Shown: piece by piece, positions 32,284-40,719 of the stretch
How positions within the stretch are numbered: the first letter of the stretch is position 1
Layout of the letters: each line of letters opens with the position of its first letter
Assembly: GCA_965230985.1 (NCBI GenBank)
Contig: OZ246399.1
Coordinates: 248,001-312,000 of the forward strand
Length of the DNA stretch: 64,000 bases
Direction: 5' to 3'
Source: UBA2211 sp035404185
GTDB taxonomy: Bacteria > Patescibacteriota > Minisyncoccia > Minisyncoccales > Minisyncoccaceae
Made by a program: the position numbers and the translations under genes
Notes under the pieces: generated by a model
Told to the model about the DNA's origin: nothing
Seen by the model: only the letters and a program-made list of their open reading frames with translations
Database searches by the model: none

Positions 32284-32935
32284 AGTTCTTTCAACAATAT
32301 TAAAAATTACTTTAGCTCCTTTAGTTGGATTCCTATTTATCAAAGAAGTGAAAGGGAGAGATAATTTTCCAGATCGAAATGTGATATTAGCTTCTAATCA
32401 CCAGAGTTATTTAGACATTCTTCTTTGCGGATACGTTTGTGTTCCAAGAAAGTATACTCATATCGGACAAGTAGATAGGGAAAATAAAGGATGGAGCGGT
32501 ATTAGAGATTTACTTTATTCTTTAGCAGAAGTTATTCCGGTAAACAGAAAAGATGAAAATTCAAAGAAGCAAGCTTTTTTAAAAGCAGTTAAGTTTTTAA
32601 AGAATGGATATTCGTTAGTTATTTATCCCGAAGGAACTAGAACTAGGACCGGAGAAGTAGGGAAAGGTAAATGGGGAGTGGCTAAGTTTTTTCTTGAAAC
32701 AGGAGTGCCGATTCTTCCGATGGGAATTAAAGGAGCTTTTGAATTATTTCCTCCGGGAGAGAAACCAAAAGTTAAAAGGAATATTAGATTAAATATTGGT
32801 AAGCCACTTTTCTTTAAAGAAGAATTTGAATTAGCTGAAGAAATGAATCGTGATTCAAAAGAGTATGAAGATATTTGTATTAAGATTACAGAAAAAGTAA
32901 TGGAAGAAATTAAAAAGCTAACCTATGAAGATTAA
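32276..32935 (+). CDS. plsC: 1-acyl-sn-glycerol-3-phosphate acyltransferase
   Basis: PlsC adds the second acyl chain in phosphatidic acid synthesis at the membrane. The 219-residue protein has an N-terminal hydrophobic segment (residues 5-22), the catalytic NHQSYLD (HX4D) and the phosphate-binding YPEGTRTRTG. In an operon with acyl-chain enzymes but no ACP, acyl-CoA is the likely donor. No plsX, plsY or plsB is in view. It overlaps both neighbours (8 nt and 11 nt). Confidence 0.9.
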   Translation: MNKVLSTILKITLAPLVGFLFIKEVKGRDNFPDRNVILASNHQSYLDILLCGYVCVPRKYTHIGQVDRENKGWSGIRDLLYSLAEVIPVNRKDENSKKQAFLKAVKFLKNGYSLVIYPEGTRTRTGEVGKGKWGVAKFFLETGVPILPMGIKGAFELFPPGEKPKVKRNIRLNIGKPLFFKEEFELAEEMNRDSKEYEDICIKITEKVMEEIKKLTYED

Positions 32936-34472
32936 GAAAATCAAAAAGATTTTAATTGCCAATAGGGGAGAAATTGCCTTGCGGATAATAAGGACGTGTA
33001 AAGAGATGGGAATTAAAACCGTCGTTCTTTGTCCTAATCCAGGAGAGGAAAAGAACTTCTTAGAAACTACCTTAGCTGATGAATACTTCTTTTTAGAAGA
33101 GTCTGGAGTTAAGGGGTATCTTGATATGAAGAAAATTGTGGAAATAGCTAAGAAAGCTAAGGTTGATGCGATTCATCCTGGCTATGGATTTTTAGCTGAG
33201 AATTGGAGATTTGCCCAGCTTTGTGAAAAGAATAAGATTAAATTCATTGGACCGAATCATCTTCTTTTAAGTAAATTTGAAGACAAGATTGAAGCTAAGA
33301 AGATTGCTAAGAAAATTGGTATTCCAACTTTACCAGCCAGTGATAAGCCAATCATGAATAAGAAAGATTTAGCCATGTGGGCTAATAAAATCAAGCCGCC
33401 CTTTATCTTGAAAGCTCAGAAAGGAGGAGGAGGAATGGGAATAAGGATTATTGAGAATAAAATAAACTTGGGAGAATTGTTTGCTATCTCTTTAGCTGTG
33501 CAAAGACAAATGGCTACCGCTTTTGCTGATGCTGATTTCTTTTTAGAAAAATATCTTCCCGAAGTAAGACATATTGAATTCCAGATATTAGGAGATGGAA
33601 AGAATGCAGTTCATTTAGGAGAAAGAGAATGCACAATCCAAAGAAGATTTCAAAAGCTTTTAGAAGAAGCACCCTCTTCTTTCCTTGATTCTAAAACTAG
33701 GGAAGAGATGGGTGCTTGGGCCGTGAAGATAATAAAAGAATTGAAATATAAAGGAGCAGCAACAGTTGAGTTCTTGGTTGATAACGATAAGAATTATTAT
33801 TTCATGGAAGTGAATCCGAGAATTCAAGTTGAACATCCTATTACCGAAGCTATTACCGGAATAGATATTGTTGAGCAACAGATAAGGATTGCCCAAGGAG
33901 AATCATTATCTTTTACTCAAAAGGATATTCATTTCAATGGCTATGCTATTGAAGCTAGAATAAATGCTGAAGATTCACAGAGAGATTTTCAACCAACGCC
34001 AGGAATAATTGAAAAGTATTTTCCTGCAGGAGGACAAGGAGTATTCTTACATAGCTTTTTACATCATGGTCAAGAAATATATCCTTACTTCGATTCTTTA
34101 TTAGCTAAGGTTGTAGCTACGGGAAAAACAAGAAAAGAAGCAATTAATAGACTAAAGAGAGCCCTAGACGAAATTATTATTCAAGGAGTTGATACGACTA
34201 TTCCTTTTTTTAAATTATTATTAGAAGATAAGGATTTTAAAAAGGGAAACTTCAATACTAATTTTATAGAAAAGAGCGGAATAATGAAGGAGTTAATGTT
34301 AAAGCCATATTTAAAGAAGAAGATGGAAAAAAAGTTAGTAGAAGAACTGAATGAAGAAGAACTGGCTGATATTGTTTTTAATATCTACGAAAAGATTAAG
34401 AAGATCAATGGTTTTTCTAATAAATACGTTTCAAAGTGGCTTAATCCAGAGAAATTAAAGATGATTGATTAA
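32925..34472 (+). CDS. accC: Biotin carboxylase
   Basis: The ATP-grasp enzyme carboxylates biotin on the carrier protein. The 515-residue protein has the start KILIANRGEIALRIIRTCKE, HPGYGFLAENW, the ATP-binding loop KGGGGMGIRI, ERECTIQRRFQKLLEE and EVNPRIQVEHPITEAITG. It has a C-terminal extension of about 60 charged residues not needed for catalysis. A separate BCCP gene follows, 4 nt downstream. It would supply carboxybiotin to the carboxyltransferase at 35380. Confidence 0.94.
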   Translation: MKIKKIKKILIANRGEIALRIIRTCKEMGIKTVVLCPNPGEEKNFLETTLADEYFFLEESGVKGYLDMKKIVEIAKKAKVDAIHPGYGFLAENWRFAQLCEKNKIKFIGPNHLLLSKFEDKIEAKKIAKKIGIPTLPASDKPIMNKKDLAMWANKIKPPFILKAQKGGGGMGIRIIENKINLGELFAISLAVQRQMATAFADADFFLEKYLPEVRHIEFQILGDGKNAVHLGERECTIQRRFQKLLEEAPSSFLDSKTREEMGAWAVKIIKELKYKGAATVEFLVDNDKNYYFMEVNPRIQVEHPITEAITGIDIVEQQIRIAQGESLSFTQKDIHFNGYAIEARINAEDSQRDFQPTPGIIEKYFPAGGQGVFLHSFLHHGQEIYPYFDSLLAKVVATGKTRKEAINRLKRALDEIIIQGVDTTIPFFKLLLEDKDFKKGNFNTNFIEKSGIMKELMLKPYLKKKMEKKLVEELNEEELADIVFNIYEKIKKINGFSNKYVSKWLNPEKLKMID

Positions 34473-34476
34473 AGAT

Positions 34477-34845
34477 ATGGATTTTAAGATTAAAATTAAA
34501 AATAAAGAATACCAGATTGAATTGAAAGAAAACTGTGGGGCAGTGAAGATTAAAATTGGAGGCAAAGAGTTTGTTTTTGGCTCAAATAAAGGATCTTTAA
34601 TAGAAACATCTTCTATTAAAAAAGATTCTTTAAATAAGGGGATAGCATCTTCTTTATCGGGAGTTGTAACTAAGATTTTTGTCAAAGAAGGGAGCCATGT
34701 TAAAGCAGGTAATAAGTTTTTAACTTTATCAGCTATGAAGATGGAAAATGAGATTGTGGCAGAAAATGATTGTAAAATTAAAAAGATATTAGTTAAAGAG
34801 AATCAACAAGTTAAAGAAGGGGAAATCTTAATTATTTTAGAATAA
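34477..34845 (+). CDS. accB: Biotin carboxyl carrier protein
   Basis: The 122-residue protein ends with a biotinyl domain: GVVTKIFVKEGSHVKAG, the biotinylation site SAMKMEN and VKEGEILIILE. The N-terminal 55 residues form a small beta-rich domain and there is no long Pro/Ala linker. ATG 34477 is preferred to a TTG 12 nt earlier that overlaps accC. birA follows after 1 nt. Confidence 0.9.
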   Translation: MDFKIKIKNKEYQIELKENCGAVKIKIGGKEFVFGSNKGSLIETSSIKKDSLNKGIASSLSGVVTKIFVKEGSHVKAGNKFLTLSAMKMENEIVAENDCKIKKILVKENQQVKEGEILIILE

Positions 34846-34846
34846 T

Positions 34847-35374
34847 ATGCAAATAGAAAAGTTTAAATCAATTTCTTCAACCAACAAGAAAGCCAAGGAA
34901 ATGAGCAATCTTGGTGTTGCTCCTTGGACAGTTGTTGTTTCAGAAGTTCAAGAAAATGGATATGGCCGAAAAGGGGAGGCTTGGTATTCTCCTAAAGGAG
35001 GATTGTATTTTTCTATTATTCTTCCTCGGGGAAATATCGATGATTTACAGATTATAACTATTTTAGCTGCCTTTATTGTTGCAAAAACAATTAAAGAATC
35101 TTTCAATGTTGAACCTTTGATAAAGTTACCGAATGATGTTTTATTAAATGGAAAAAAGATTTGTGGAATTTTAACCGAGAATGTTATTGGTAGTGACGTA
35201 AAACTTTCAGTAATAGGAATAGGAATTAATACTAATATTGAAAGTTTTCCTTTAGAATTAAAAGATATTGCAACTTCTTTAAAAATGGAACTAGGGAAAG
35301 AAGTTGATAATACGGAATTATTAGAAAAAATAATTACTGAATTAAAAAATCAATTCAAAATAATTAGTGAATAA
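34847..35374 (+). CDS. birA: Biotin-protein ligase, no DNA-binding domain
   Basis: BirA attaches biotin to the BCCP encoded just upstream. The 175-residue protein is the catalytic domain only (SSTNKKAKEM, NGYGRKGEAWYSPKGGLYFS, KLPNDVLLNGKKICGIL, GIGINTN). The HTH repressor domain and the C-terminal SH3-like domain of E. coli BirA are absent, so it cannot act as the biotin-operon repressor. The position inside the carboxylase cluster fits a dedicated ligase. Confidence 0.9.
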   Translation: MQIEKFKSISSTNKKAKEMSNLGVAPWTVVVSEVQENGYGRKGEAWYSPKGGLYFSIILPRGNIDDLQIITILAAFIVAKTIKESFNVEPLIKLPNDVLLNGKKICGILTENVIGSDVKLSVIGIGINTNIESFPLELKDIATSLKMELGKEVDNTELLEKIITELKNQFKIISE

Positions 35375-35379
35375 ATATT

Positions 35380-36918
35380 ATGAAATTTAAAAAGGAAATA
35401 GAAAAATTGAATAATACTTTATCAGATATAGATAATTCTAAGTTGATAGAAAAACAGCACCAGAAAGGGAAGCTAGGAGCAAAAGAAAGAATCAATCTTC
35501 TTTTAGATGAAAATAGTTTTACTGAATTAGATGCTTTAATTGAAAGTCGTTTTTCTGGATTAGATTTGGACAAGAAGAAGTTTTTGGGAGATTCGGTAAT
35601 TACTGGATTTGGTAAGATTAATGGCCGAACTGTTTATTTATACAGTCAAGACTTTTCTAAGATGGGAGGGTCATTAGGAGAGATGCATGGTAAAAAGATT
35701 GCTAAAATCATTGAATTTGGGCGTAAAACAGGCTGTCCAGTTATTGGAATCATTGATTCAGGGGGAGCGAGAATACAAGAAGGAGCTTCTAGTTTAGATG
35801 GCTATGCCAGTATTTTTAGAAGTATGGTTAGAGCTTCTGGAGTTATTCCTCAAATTAGTATTATGGTTGGTCCTTCAGCTGGAGGTGCATGCTATGCTCC
35901 CGGACTATCTGATTTCATTTTCATGACTGAAGGAATCTCTCAAATGTATATTACTGGTCCGGAAGTAATTAAAAGAGTGACTGGAGAAGATGTTGATTTT
36001 GAAGGATTAGGAGGAGCTTCTGTTCATTCTACTAAAAGCGGTTGTGCTCATTTTGTCTATGAGAACGAAAAAGATTGTTTTAATGGAGTTAAGAATCTTT
36101 TTTCTTACCTTCCTCAGAACAATACAGAAGATTCAATTGTTAATCAAGAATCTTCTGAAGAAATTAAAAATGAAAAGTTGTTAGAAATAATTCCTGAAGA
36201 ACAAGAAAAAGGATATGACATTAAAGAAATTATTAAAGAGATATTTGATGATGATACTTTTTTTGAAGTTCAGGCCAAGTTTGCTAGTAATGCGGTAGTT
36301 GGTTTTGCTCGATTAAATGGAAGTGTGGTCGGAATAGTTGGCAATCAACCTAAATCAATGGCGGGAGTATTGGATATTGATTCTTCAGATAAGATTGCTA
36401 GGTTTGTTCGCTTTTGCGATGCTTTTAATATTCCTTTGATTAATTTAGTTGATACTCCTGGATATCTTCCGGGAACAAATCAGGAATATCAAGGAATTAT
36501 TCGTCATGGAGCAAAAGTATTATATGCCTATGCTGAAGCAACTGTTCCTAAGATTAGTTTAATATTAAGAAAAGCTTTCGGCGGAGCATATATTGCTTTA
36601 GCTTCTCGTGAGTTGGGATATGATCGAGTTATTGCTTGGCCCTGTGCCCAGATTGCAGTAATGGGAGCAGAGCAAGCAGTAAAGATTATTTTTAAAAAGC
36701 AATTAGCTGATTCAAAGAATCCAGATAAATTAGAGAAAGAAAAGATACAAGAAATTAAAGATGGTTGCCTTGATCCTTTTTGTGCGGCTAAGTTGGGTCA
36801 AGTAGACATGATTATTGATCCAAGAGAAACAAGAAGTGTTTTAATTAAATCTTTAGAATCCCTAGCAACAAAAAGAGAGGGATTGATAACAAGAAAACAT
36901 GGCAGTATGCCTTTGTAA
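35380..36918 (+). CDS. Acyl-CoA carboxylase carboxyltransferase subunit (PccB/AccD5-like)
   Basis: The 512-residue protein holds both crotonase-like halves: SGGARIQEGASSLDGYA, VGPSAGGACYAPGLSDF and TEGISQMYITGPEV in the first half, and VDTPGYLPGTNQE, RKAFGGAYIALASRELG and AWPCAQIAVMGAEQAV in the second. It moves CO2 from carboxybiotin to acyl-CoA. The residue after GGAY, which in actinobacterial enzymes separates propionyl- from acetyl-CoA use (Asp or Cys against Ile), is Ile405 here. This suggests acetyl-CoA is accepted and malonyl-CoA made. A sodium-pump decarboxylase is less likely because no membrane beta subunit is present. Confidence 0.85.
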   Translation: MKFKKEIEKLNNTLSDIDNSKLIEKQHQKGKLGAKERINLLLDENSFTELDALIESRFSGLDLDKKKFLGDSVITGFGKINGRTVYLYSQDFSKMGGSLGEMHGKKIAKIIEFGRKTGCPVIGIIDSGGARIQEGASSLDGYASIFRSMVRASGVIPQISIMVGPSAGGACYAPGLSDFIFMTEGISQMYITGPEVIKRVTGEDVDFEGLGGASVHSTKSGCAHFVYENEKDCFNGVKNLFSYLPQNNTEDSIVNQESSEEIKNEKLLEIIPEEQEKGYDIKEIIKEIFDDDTFFEVQAKFASNAVVGFARLNGSVVGIVGNQPKSMAGVLDIDSSDKIARFVRFCDAFNIPLINLVDTPGYLPGTNQEYQGIIRHGAKVLYAYAEATVPKISLILRKAFGGAYIALASRELGYDRVIAWPCAQIAVMGAEQAVKIIFKKQLADSKNPDKLEKEKIQEIKDGCLDPFCAAKLGQVDMIIDPRETRSVLIKSLESLATKREGLITRKHGSMPL

Positions 36919-36930
36919 TTTTAAAAACAA

Positions 36931-37128
36931 ATGAATTTATACAAAATTGATAAAGTGAAATGTCTTGGTTGTGCCGGGTGTACAGTCTTCTGTCCCAAAG
37001 GGATAACAATAATGAGTAATGGGAAAGCGAAGATTAAAAATAGTAAAGAATTAGAGAAATGCGGGGGAGAAAAGTTATGTCCCCGCAAGGCAATCATCAA
37101 AATAGAAGAAAAGAAAACCACTGTTTAA
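36931..37128 (+). CDS. Small ferredoxin-like Fe-S protein
   Basis: The 65-residue protein has CLGCAGCTVFCPKGI (CxxCxxCxxxCP) and a second, irregular pair CGGEKLCPRKAI. One complete [4Fe-4S] cluster is expected; a second would lack ligands. It is the last gene of the lipid operon, and its stop codon lies within the terminator. It may be an electron carrier for the FMN enoyl reductases, which is an inference from position. Confidence 0.78.
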   Translation: MNLYKIDKVKCLGCAGCTVFCPKGITIMSNGKAKIKNSKELEKCGGEKLCPRKAIIKIEEKKTTV

Positions 37129-37142
37129 TGACAGTGTTTTTT
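37119..37142 (+). terminator. Terminator of the fatty-acid/carboxylase operon
   Basis: The stem CACTGT / ACAGTG with loop TTAATG is followed by TTTTTT. It overlaps the ferredoxin stop codon. Confidence 0.85.
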
Positions 37143-37182
37143 GTAAAGTTTATTTACATATCTATTGACAAAAATATTTACA
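37142..37182 (+). promoter_or_regulatory. Candidate operator of the toxin-antitoxin promoter
   Basis: An inverted repeat TGTAAA (37142-37147) / TTTACA (37153-37158) lies just upstream of the -35, and a further TATTTACA (37175-37182) repeats 37151-37158 inside the promoter spacer. This layout suits autoregulation by the HTH antitoxin. Confidence 0.45.
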
Positions 37183-37193
37183 AAAGTTATAAT
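37165..37193 (+). promoter_or_regulatory. Consensus promoter of the toxin-antitoxin operon
   Basis: TTGACA (37165-37170) and TATAAT (37188-37193) are exactly 17 nt apart. Transcription would start about 3 nt before the ATG at 37203. Confidence 0.85.
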
Positions 37194-37202
37194 TAAGATA
37201 AT

Positions 37203-37982
37203 ATGATTGGTGAATTTATCTTAAATCAACGTAAAAAACGCAACATAACCCAAGAACACTTAGCTTCTTTGCTTAATATTTCTCGTCCGACTTATGTGCA
37301 AATAGAACAAGGAGAAAGAGATTTAACTGTAACCGAAGCACAGAAGCTTGCGGAAGTTTTTGATATTTCATTAGAAGATTTATTGAAAGGCAAAGAATCT
37401 AAAGAAATAAAATTTAAAATTGAGAAAAAAAATACTAAAGTTGAAAAAGAAGAAATTCGTATTAGTGTTCCTCAGGAAAAATTAGAAAAGTTTCGCCAAG
37501 TTTTATTATATATTCTTAAGAAAGTTGGTGGGAAACCTAATGTCGGAATGACTGCAATATATAAATTTTTATATTTTATAGATTTTGATTATTATGAAAA
37601 ATACGAAGAACAATTAATGGGATTGAATTATATTAAAAATCATTATGGCCCAACTCCCTTATTATTCGATAATCTTATTAAGAAAATGATTGATGATGGG
37701 GAAGTAGAAACAGTGAAGAGTAAATTTTATCAATATCCTCAAATTAAATATTTGGTTAATCCGGAAGTCGAGCCAGATTTAACTGTCTTAGATGGGAAAG
37801 AAAAAGAGCACATAGATTTTGAACTTCAAAGACTATCTGATATGACAGCGATACAGCTTTCAGAACTTTCTCATAAAGATGTGCCATGGATGAGTGCAGA
37901 AAATGGCAAACCTATTAATTACGAATCGGTATTTTACCGAACTAGTGATACTTCTTTACGTGATTATGGAGAATCAGATTAA
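37203..37982 (+). CDS. HTH (XRE) plus Panacea/DUF4065 antitoxin
   Basis: The 259-residue protein has an XRE helix-turn-helix at residues 1-60 (ITQEHLASLLNISRPTYVQIEQG). After a charged linker comes a Panacea (DUF4065, SocA-like) domain with FLYFIDFDYYEKYEEQLMGL, YGPTPLLFDNLI, LSDMTAIQLSELSH and PWMSAENG. Panacea domains neutralise many unrelated toxins. The toxin gene starts inside its 3' end, overlapping 17 nt. The consensus promoter with TTTACA repeats fits autoregulation. Confidence 0.82.
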   Translation: MIGEFILNQRKKRNITQEHLASLLNISRPTYVQIEQGERDLTVTEAQKLAEVFDISLEDLLKGKESKEIKFKIEKKNTKVEKEEIRISVPQEKLEKFRQVLLYILKKVGGKPNVGMTAIYKFLYFIDFDYYEKYEEQLMGLNYIKNHYGPTPLLFDNLIKKMIDDGEVETVKSKFYQYPQIKYLVNPEVEPDLTVLDGKEKEHIDFELQRLSDMTAIQLSELSHKDVPWMSAENGKPINYESVFYRTSDTSLRDYGESD

Positions 37983-38343
37983 TTATGAGGAAACAGATGA
38001 TTTCCGCAAGGATTTTAAACGATTAATTAAGAAGTATAGAACTCTTGAAGAAGATTTAGAAGTTGTCAAAAAGAATACAATCGAACTCTATCATTTAAAA
38101 GGTATAGAAAATCAGAGTATTTTTCCTATTCCGGGTTTTTGTAATGAATCTTTACAGATTTGTAAGATAAAGAAATTTGCTTGTAAAGCTTTAAAGGGGC
38201 GAGGAGCTATGAGTGGAATAAGAGTTATTTATGCTTTTCATTTAACAATAAGTAAGGTTGAATTTATAGAAATTTACTTTAAGGGAGATAAAGCAAATGA
38301 GGATAAAGATCGAATAAGGGATTATTTAAGAAATATCAATTAA
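37966..38343 (+). CDS. RelE/ParE-superfamily toxin-like protein
   Basis: The 125-residue protein, from ATG 37966, has the fold pattern of RelE/HigB-type mRNA interferases: DDFRKDFKRLIKKYRTLEEDLE at the N-terminus, then a core with FACKALKGRGAMSGIRVIYAF and VEFIEIYFKGDKAN. RelE-type toxins cut mRNA on the ribosome; the basic residues fit that role. An earlier in-frame start at 37894 would overlap the antitoxin by 89 nt and lacks the family pattern, so the later ATG is preferred. Confidence 0.68.
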   Translation: MENQINYEETDDFRKDFKRLIKKYRTLEEDLEVVKKNTIELYHLKGIENQSIFPIPGFCNESLQICKIKKFACKALKGRGAMSGIRVIYAFHLTISKVEFIEIYFKGDKANEDKDRIRDYLRNIN

Positions 38344-38353
38344 TTTACATAGG

Positions 38354-38382
38354 TTTTCAATTAACTCCTTTTTTGCTAGAAT
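38354..38382 (+). promoter_or_regulatory. Promoter of argS
   Basis: TTTTCA (38354-38359) and TAGAAT (38377-38382) are 17 nt apart, with the predicted transcription start about 5 nt before the ATG at 38394. Confidence 0.5.
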
Positions 38383-38393
38383 ATTGGTATATT

Positions 38394-39956
38394 ATGAATA
38401 TACGAGAAGAAATCAAGAATAATGTGTCTAAATCATTGAAATCTCTAGGATATGGAGATGAATTCATGATTAAAGTTTTAAAGCCTAAAGAGGCTTCTTT
38501 TGGCGATTATTCAGTCAGTGTCGCCATGGAAATAGCTAAAAAAGAAGGGCATAATCCTTTAGAAATAGCTTCTAAGATAAAGGAGGGAATTGATAGTAAA
38601 TACTTTGATAAGATTGAAGTAGTTAATCCTGGGTTCATTAATTTTTTTGTTTCTAAAGAATTTGTTTTAGATGAAATTCAAGAGGTATTAAAAAAAGGAA
38701 AGAAGTTTGGAGATTTGAATATTTCTAAAGACAAGATACAAGTTGAATTTATTTCCGCTAATCCAACAGGTCCTTTAACAGTTGGAAATGGAAGAGGCGG
38801 TCCTTTTGGAGATGTTTTAGCTAATGTCTTATCAAAGACTGGAGCTAAAGTTGAAAAGGCTTACTATGTTAATGACTATGGCCAGCAGATATTATCATTA
38901 GGCCATTCTGTTTTAAAAGATGCTGATGCTAAATATACAGGAGAGTATATTGATGAATTAGCTTCAGTAATTAAAGAGACAGATCCTTACAAAGTAGGAG
39001 TTAAAGCTTCTTCAATTATTTTAGAAAGTATTAAGAAAACTGTTGCTAATTTAAATATTAAATTTGATGAATGGTTTTCAGAAACATCATTACATAATAA
39101 AGGAGAGGTTAAAAAGGTAATAGAGTTCTTAAAGAAGAAAGGTTTTACATATGAATCAGAAGGAGCTTTGTGGTTTAAATCAACTATGTTCGGAGATGAG
39201 AGAGATAGGGTAATAGTTAAAACCGATGGAAACAATACTTATCTAGCTGGAGACATTGCTTACCACAAGAACAAATTTGAAAAGAATAAGTTTAATAAAG
39301 TAATTAATATTTGGGGAGCAGATCATTTTGGCGATGTTGCTGGTTTAATGGCGGGAGTAGAAGCGATTGGACACAAGGGACAATTAGAAATCATTTTATT
39401 ACAATTCGTTACTGTCATGAAAGACGGTAAGCCAGTGAAGATGTCGAAGAGAATGGGAACAGTTGTTTTAATGGATGATTTATTATCTGAATTATCTCCT
39501 GATGTAATTAAGTTTTTCTTTTTGCAGAAATCAAACAATACTCATTTGAATTTTGATATGGGCTTGGCTTGTGAACAATCAGAAAAGAATCCTGTTTATT
39601 ATGTTCAATACGCTCATGCTCGTATTGCCAGTATTTTAAGGAGTGCTGGAGTTTCTTCTGTTAAGAAGATTAATAATGTAGCTTTGCTTACTCATCCGAG
39701 TGAAATTGAATTAATGAAAGAGATATTGAAATTGCCAGAGATAATCGAAGATACTTCTATTGATTATCAGGTTCACAGAATTCCTCAGTATGCGATTGAT
39801 TTAGCTACAACATTCCACAAGTTTTATAACGACTGTCATGTTTTAGTCGAAGATGAGAAATTGAAAGAGGCAAGATTAGGTTTAGTATATGCAACTAAGA
39901 TTACTTTAAAGAATACATTAGAACTAATGGGAATATCTGCTCCTGAGCAGATGTAG
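38394..39956 (+). CDS. argS: Arginyl-tRNA synthetase
   Basis: The class I enzyme charges tRNA-Arg. The 520-residue protein has an N-terminal Add1-like domain, FISANPTGPLTVGNGRGG in place of the HIGH motif (written as in several bacterial lineages), YYVNDYGQQ, WGADHFGDVAGL, KMSKRMG and a DALR anticodon-binding domain with YYVQYAHARIASIL. The residues expected for arginine and ATP binding are kept, unlike its paralogue at 23651. ATG 38394 is chosen over a TTG 21 nt upstream that lies in the promoter. Confidence 0.94.
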   Translation: MNIREEIKNNVSKSLKSLGYGDEFMIKVLKPKEASFGDYSVSVAMEIAKKEGHNPLEIASKIKEGIDSKYFDKIEVVNPGFINFFVSKEFVLDEIQEVLKKGKKFGDLNISKDKIQVEFISANPTGPLTVGNGRGGPFGDVLANVLSKTGAKVEKAYYVNDYGQQILSLGHSVLKDADAKYTGEYIDELASVIKETDPYKVGVKASSIILESIKKTVANLNIKFDEWFSETSLHNKGEVKKVIEFLKKKGFTYESEGALWFKSTMFGDERDRVIVKTDGNNTYLAGDIAYHKNKFEKNKFNKVINIWGADHFGDVAGLMAGVEAIGHKGQLEIILLQFVTVMKDGKPVKMSKRMGTVVLMDDLLSELSPDVIKFFFLQKSNNTHLNFDMGLACEQSEKNPVYYVQYAHARIASILRSAGVSSVKKINNVALLTHPSEIELMKEILKLPEIIEDTSIDYQVHRIPQYAIDLATTFHKFYNDCHVLVEDEKLKEARLGLVYATKITLKNTLELMGISAPEQM

Positions 39957-39965
39957 GGTAATAAA

Positions 39966-40694
39966 ATGGCAAATAATAAAGATACATTCGTATATAAAAC
40001 ATATAAAAAAAAGACATATAGCTTGGCAATAATATTATTGATTATATCTTTTTCTCTTATTGTTCTTGGTTTTTATTTAATGTTTTTTAAAACCAAAGAA
40101 AATGCTTTTTTTCTTTCGTTGTTGGGAGTATTGGGAATAGCAGCAATTCCTAGTATTGAGAAAGATTTTGATAAGAAATTTAATTGGCTTGATCGAACTT
40201 GGGGTAAGGGAGCCAAAGCGGAGCTTGCTATTATGGGGGACCTAGAAAAAATGGAAGAATGCAAAGTAGTTAATGATTTTAAAATGGATAGAGGGAATAT
40301 TGATCATATTTGTATTTCTCCAACAGGTATTTTTACTCTCGAAACTAAAGGCAGTGATGGAATTGTTTCATATGACAATAAAAAATTAAAAATTAACGGT
40401 AAAGAGCTTGAAAAAGATTTTTTACATCAAGCAAGAAAAGAGTGTTTTTTCCTTGATAATTTAATAAAAAAAGAGTTAAATAAAAATTACTTCATTATTC
40501 CAATTTTAGTTTTTGCAAATGCTAAAGTTGATACAAAAACAATATCTGGTCCAATAGAGAATGTGTGGATATGTCAGAGGGGATTCGAATGTAAAGTGAT
40601 AAGAAAAAATAAGGATATTTTAACTAACGAAGAAATGAGCAATGTTTATAAATTTTTGTTAAAAACAAAAGAATTTGAAAATAAAAAAGTTTAA
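39966..40694 (+). CDS. Membrane-anchored NERD-domain protein
   Basis: The 242-residue protein has two N-terminal membrane helices (about residues 18-40 and 46-62) and a NERD (nuclease-related) domain: WGKGAKAELAIMGDLEKM, RGNIDHICISPTGIFTLETK with the nuclease-type D ... ExK arrangement, and QARKECFFLDNLIKKEL. NERD proteins occur in defence and DNA-processing contexts but their substrates are mostly unknown. It starts 9 nt after argS in AATAAAATG and may share its transcript. Confidence 0.75.
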   Translation: MANNKDTFVYKTYKKKTYSLAIILLIISFSLIVLGFYLMFFKTKENAFFLSLLGVLGIAAIPSIEKDFDKKFNWLDRTWGKGAKAELAIMGDLEKMEECKVVNDFKMDRGNIDHICISPTGIFTLETKGSDGIVSYDNKKLKINGKELEKDFLHQARKECFFLDNLIKKELNKNYFIIPILVFANAKVDTKTISGPIENVWICQRGFECKVIRKNKDILTNEEMSNVYKFLLKTKEFENKKV

Positions 40695-40719
40695 ATAAAA
40701 AGTCTTAGAAGTTATTAAT

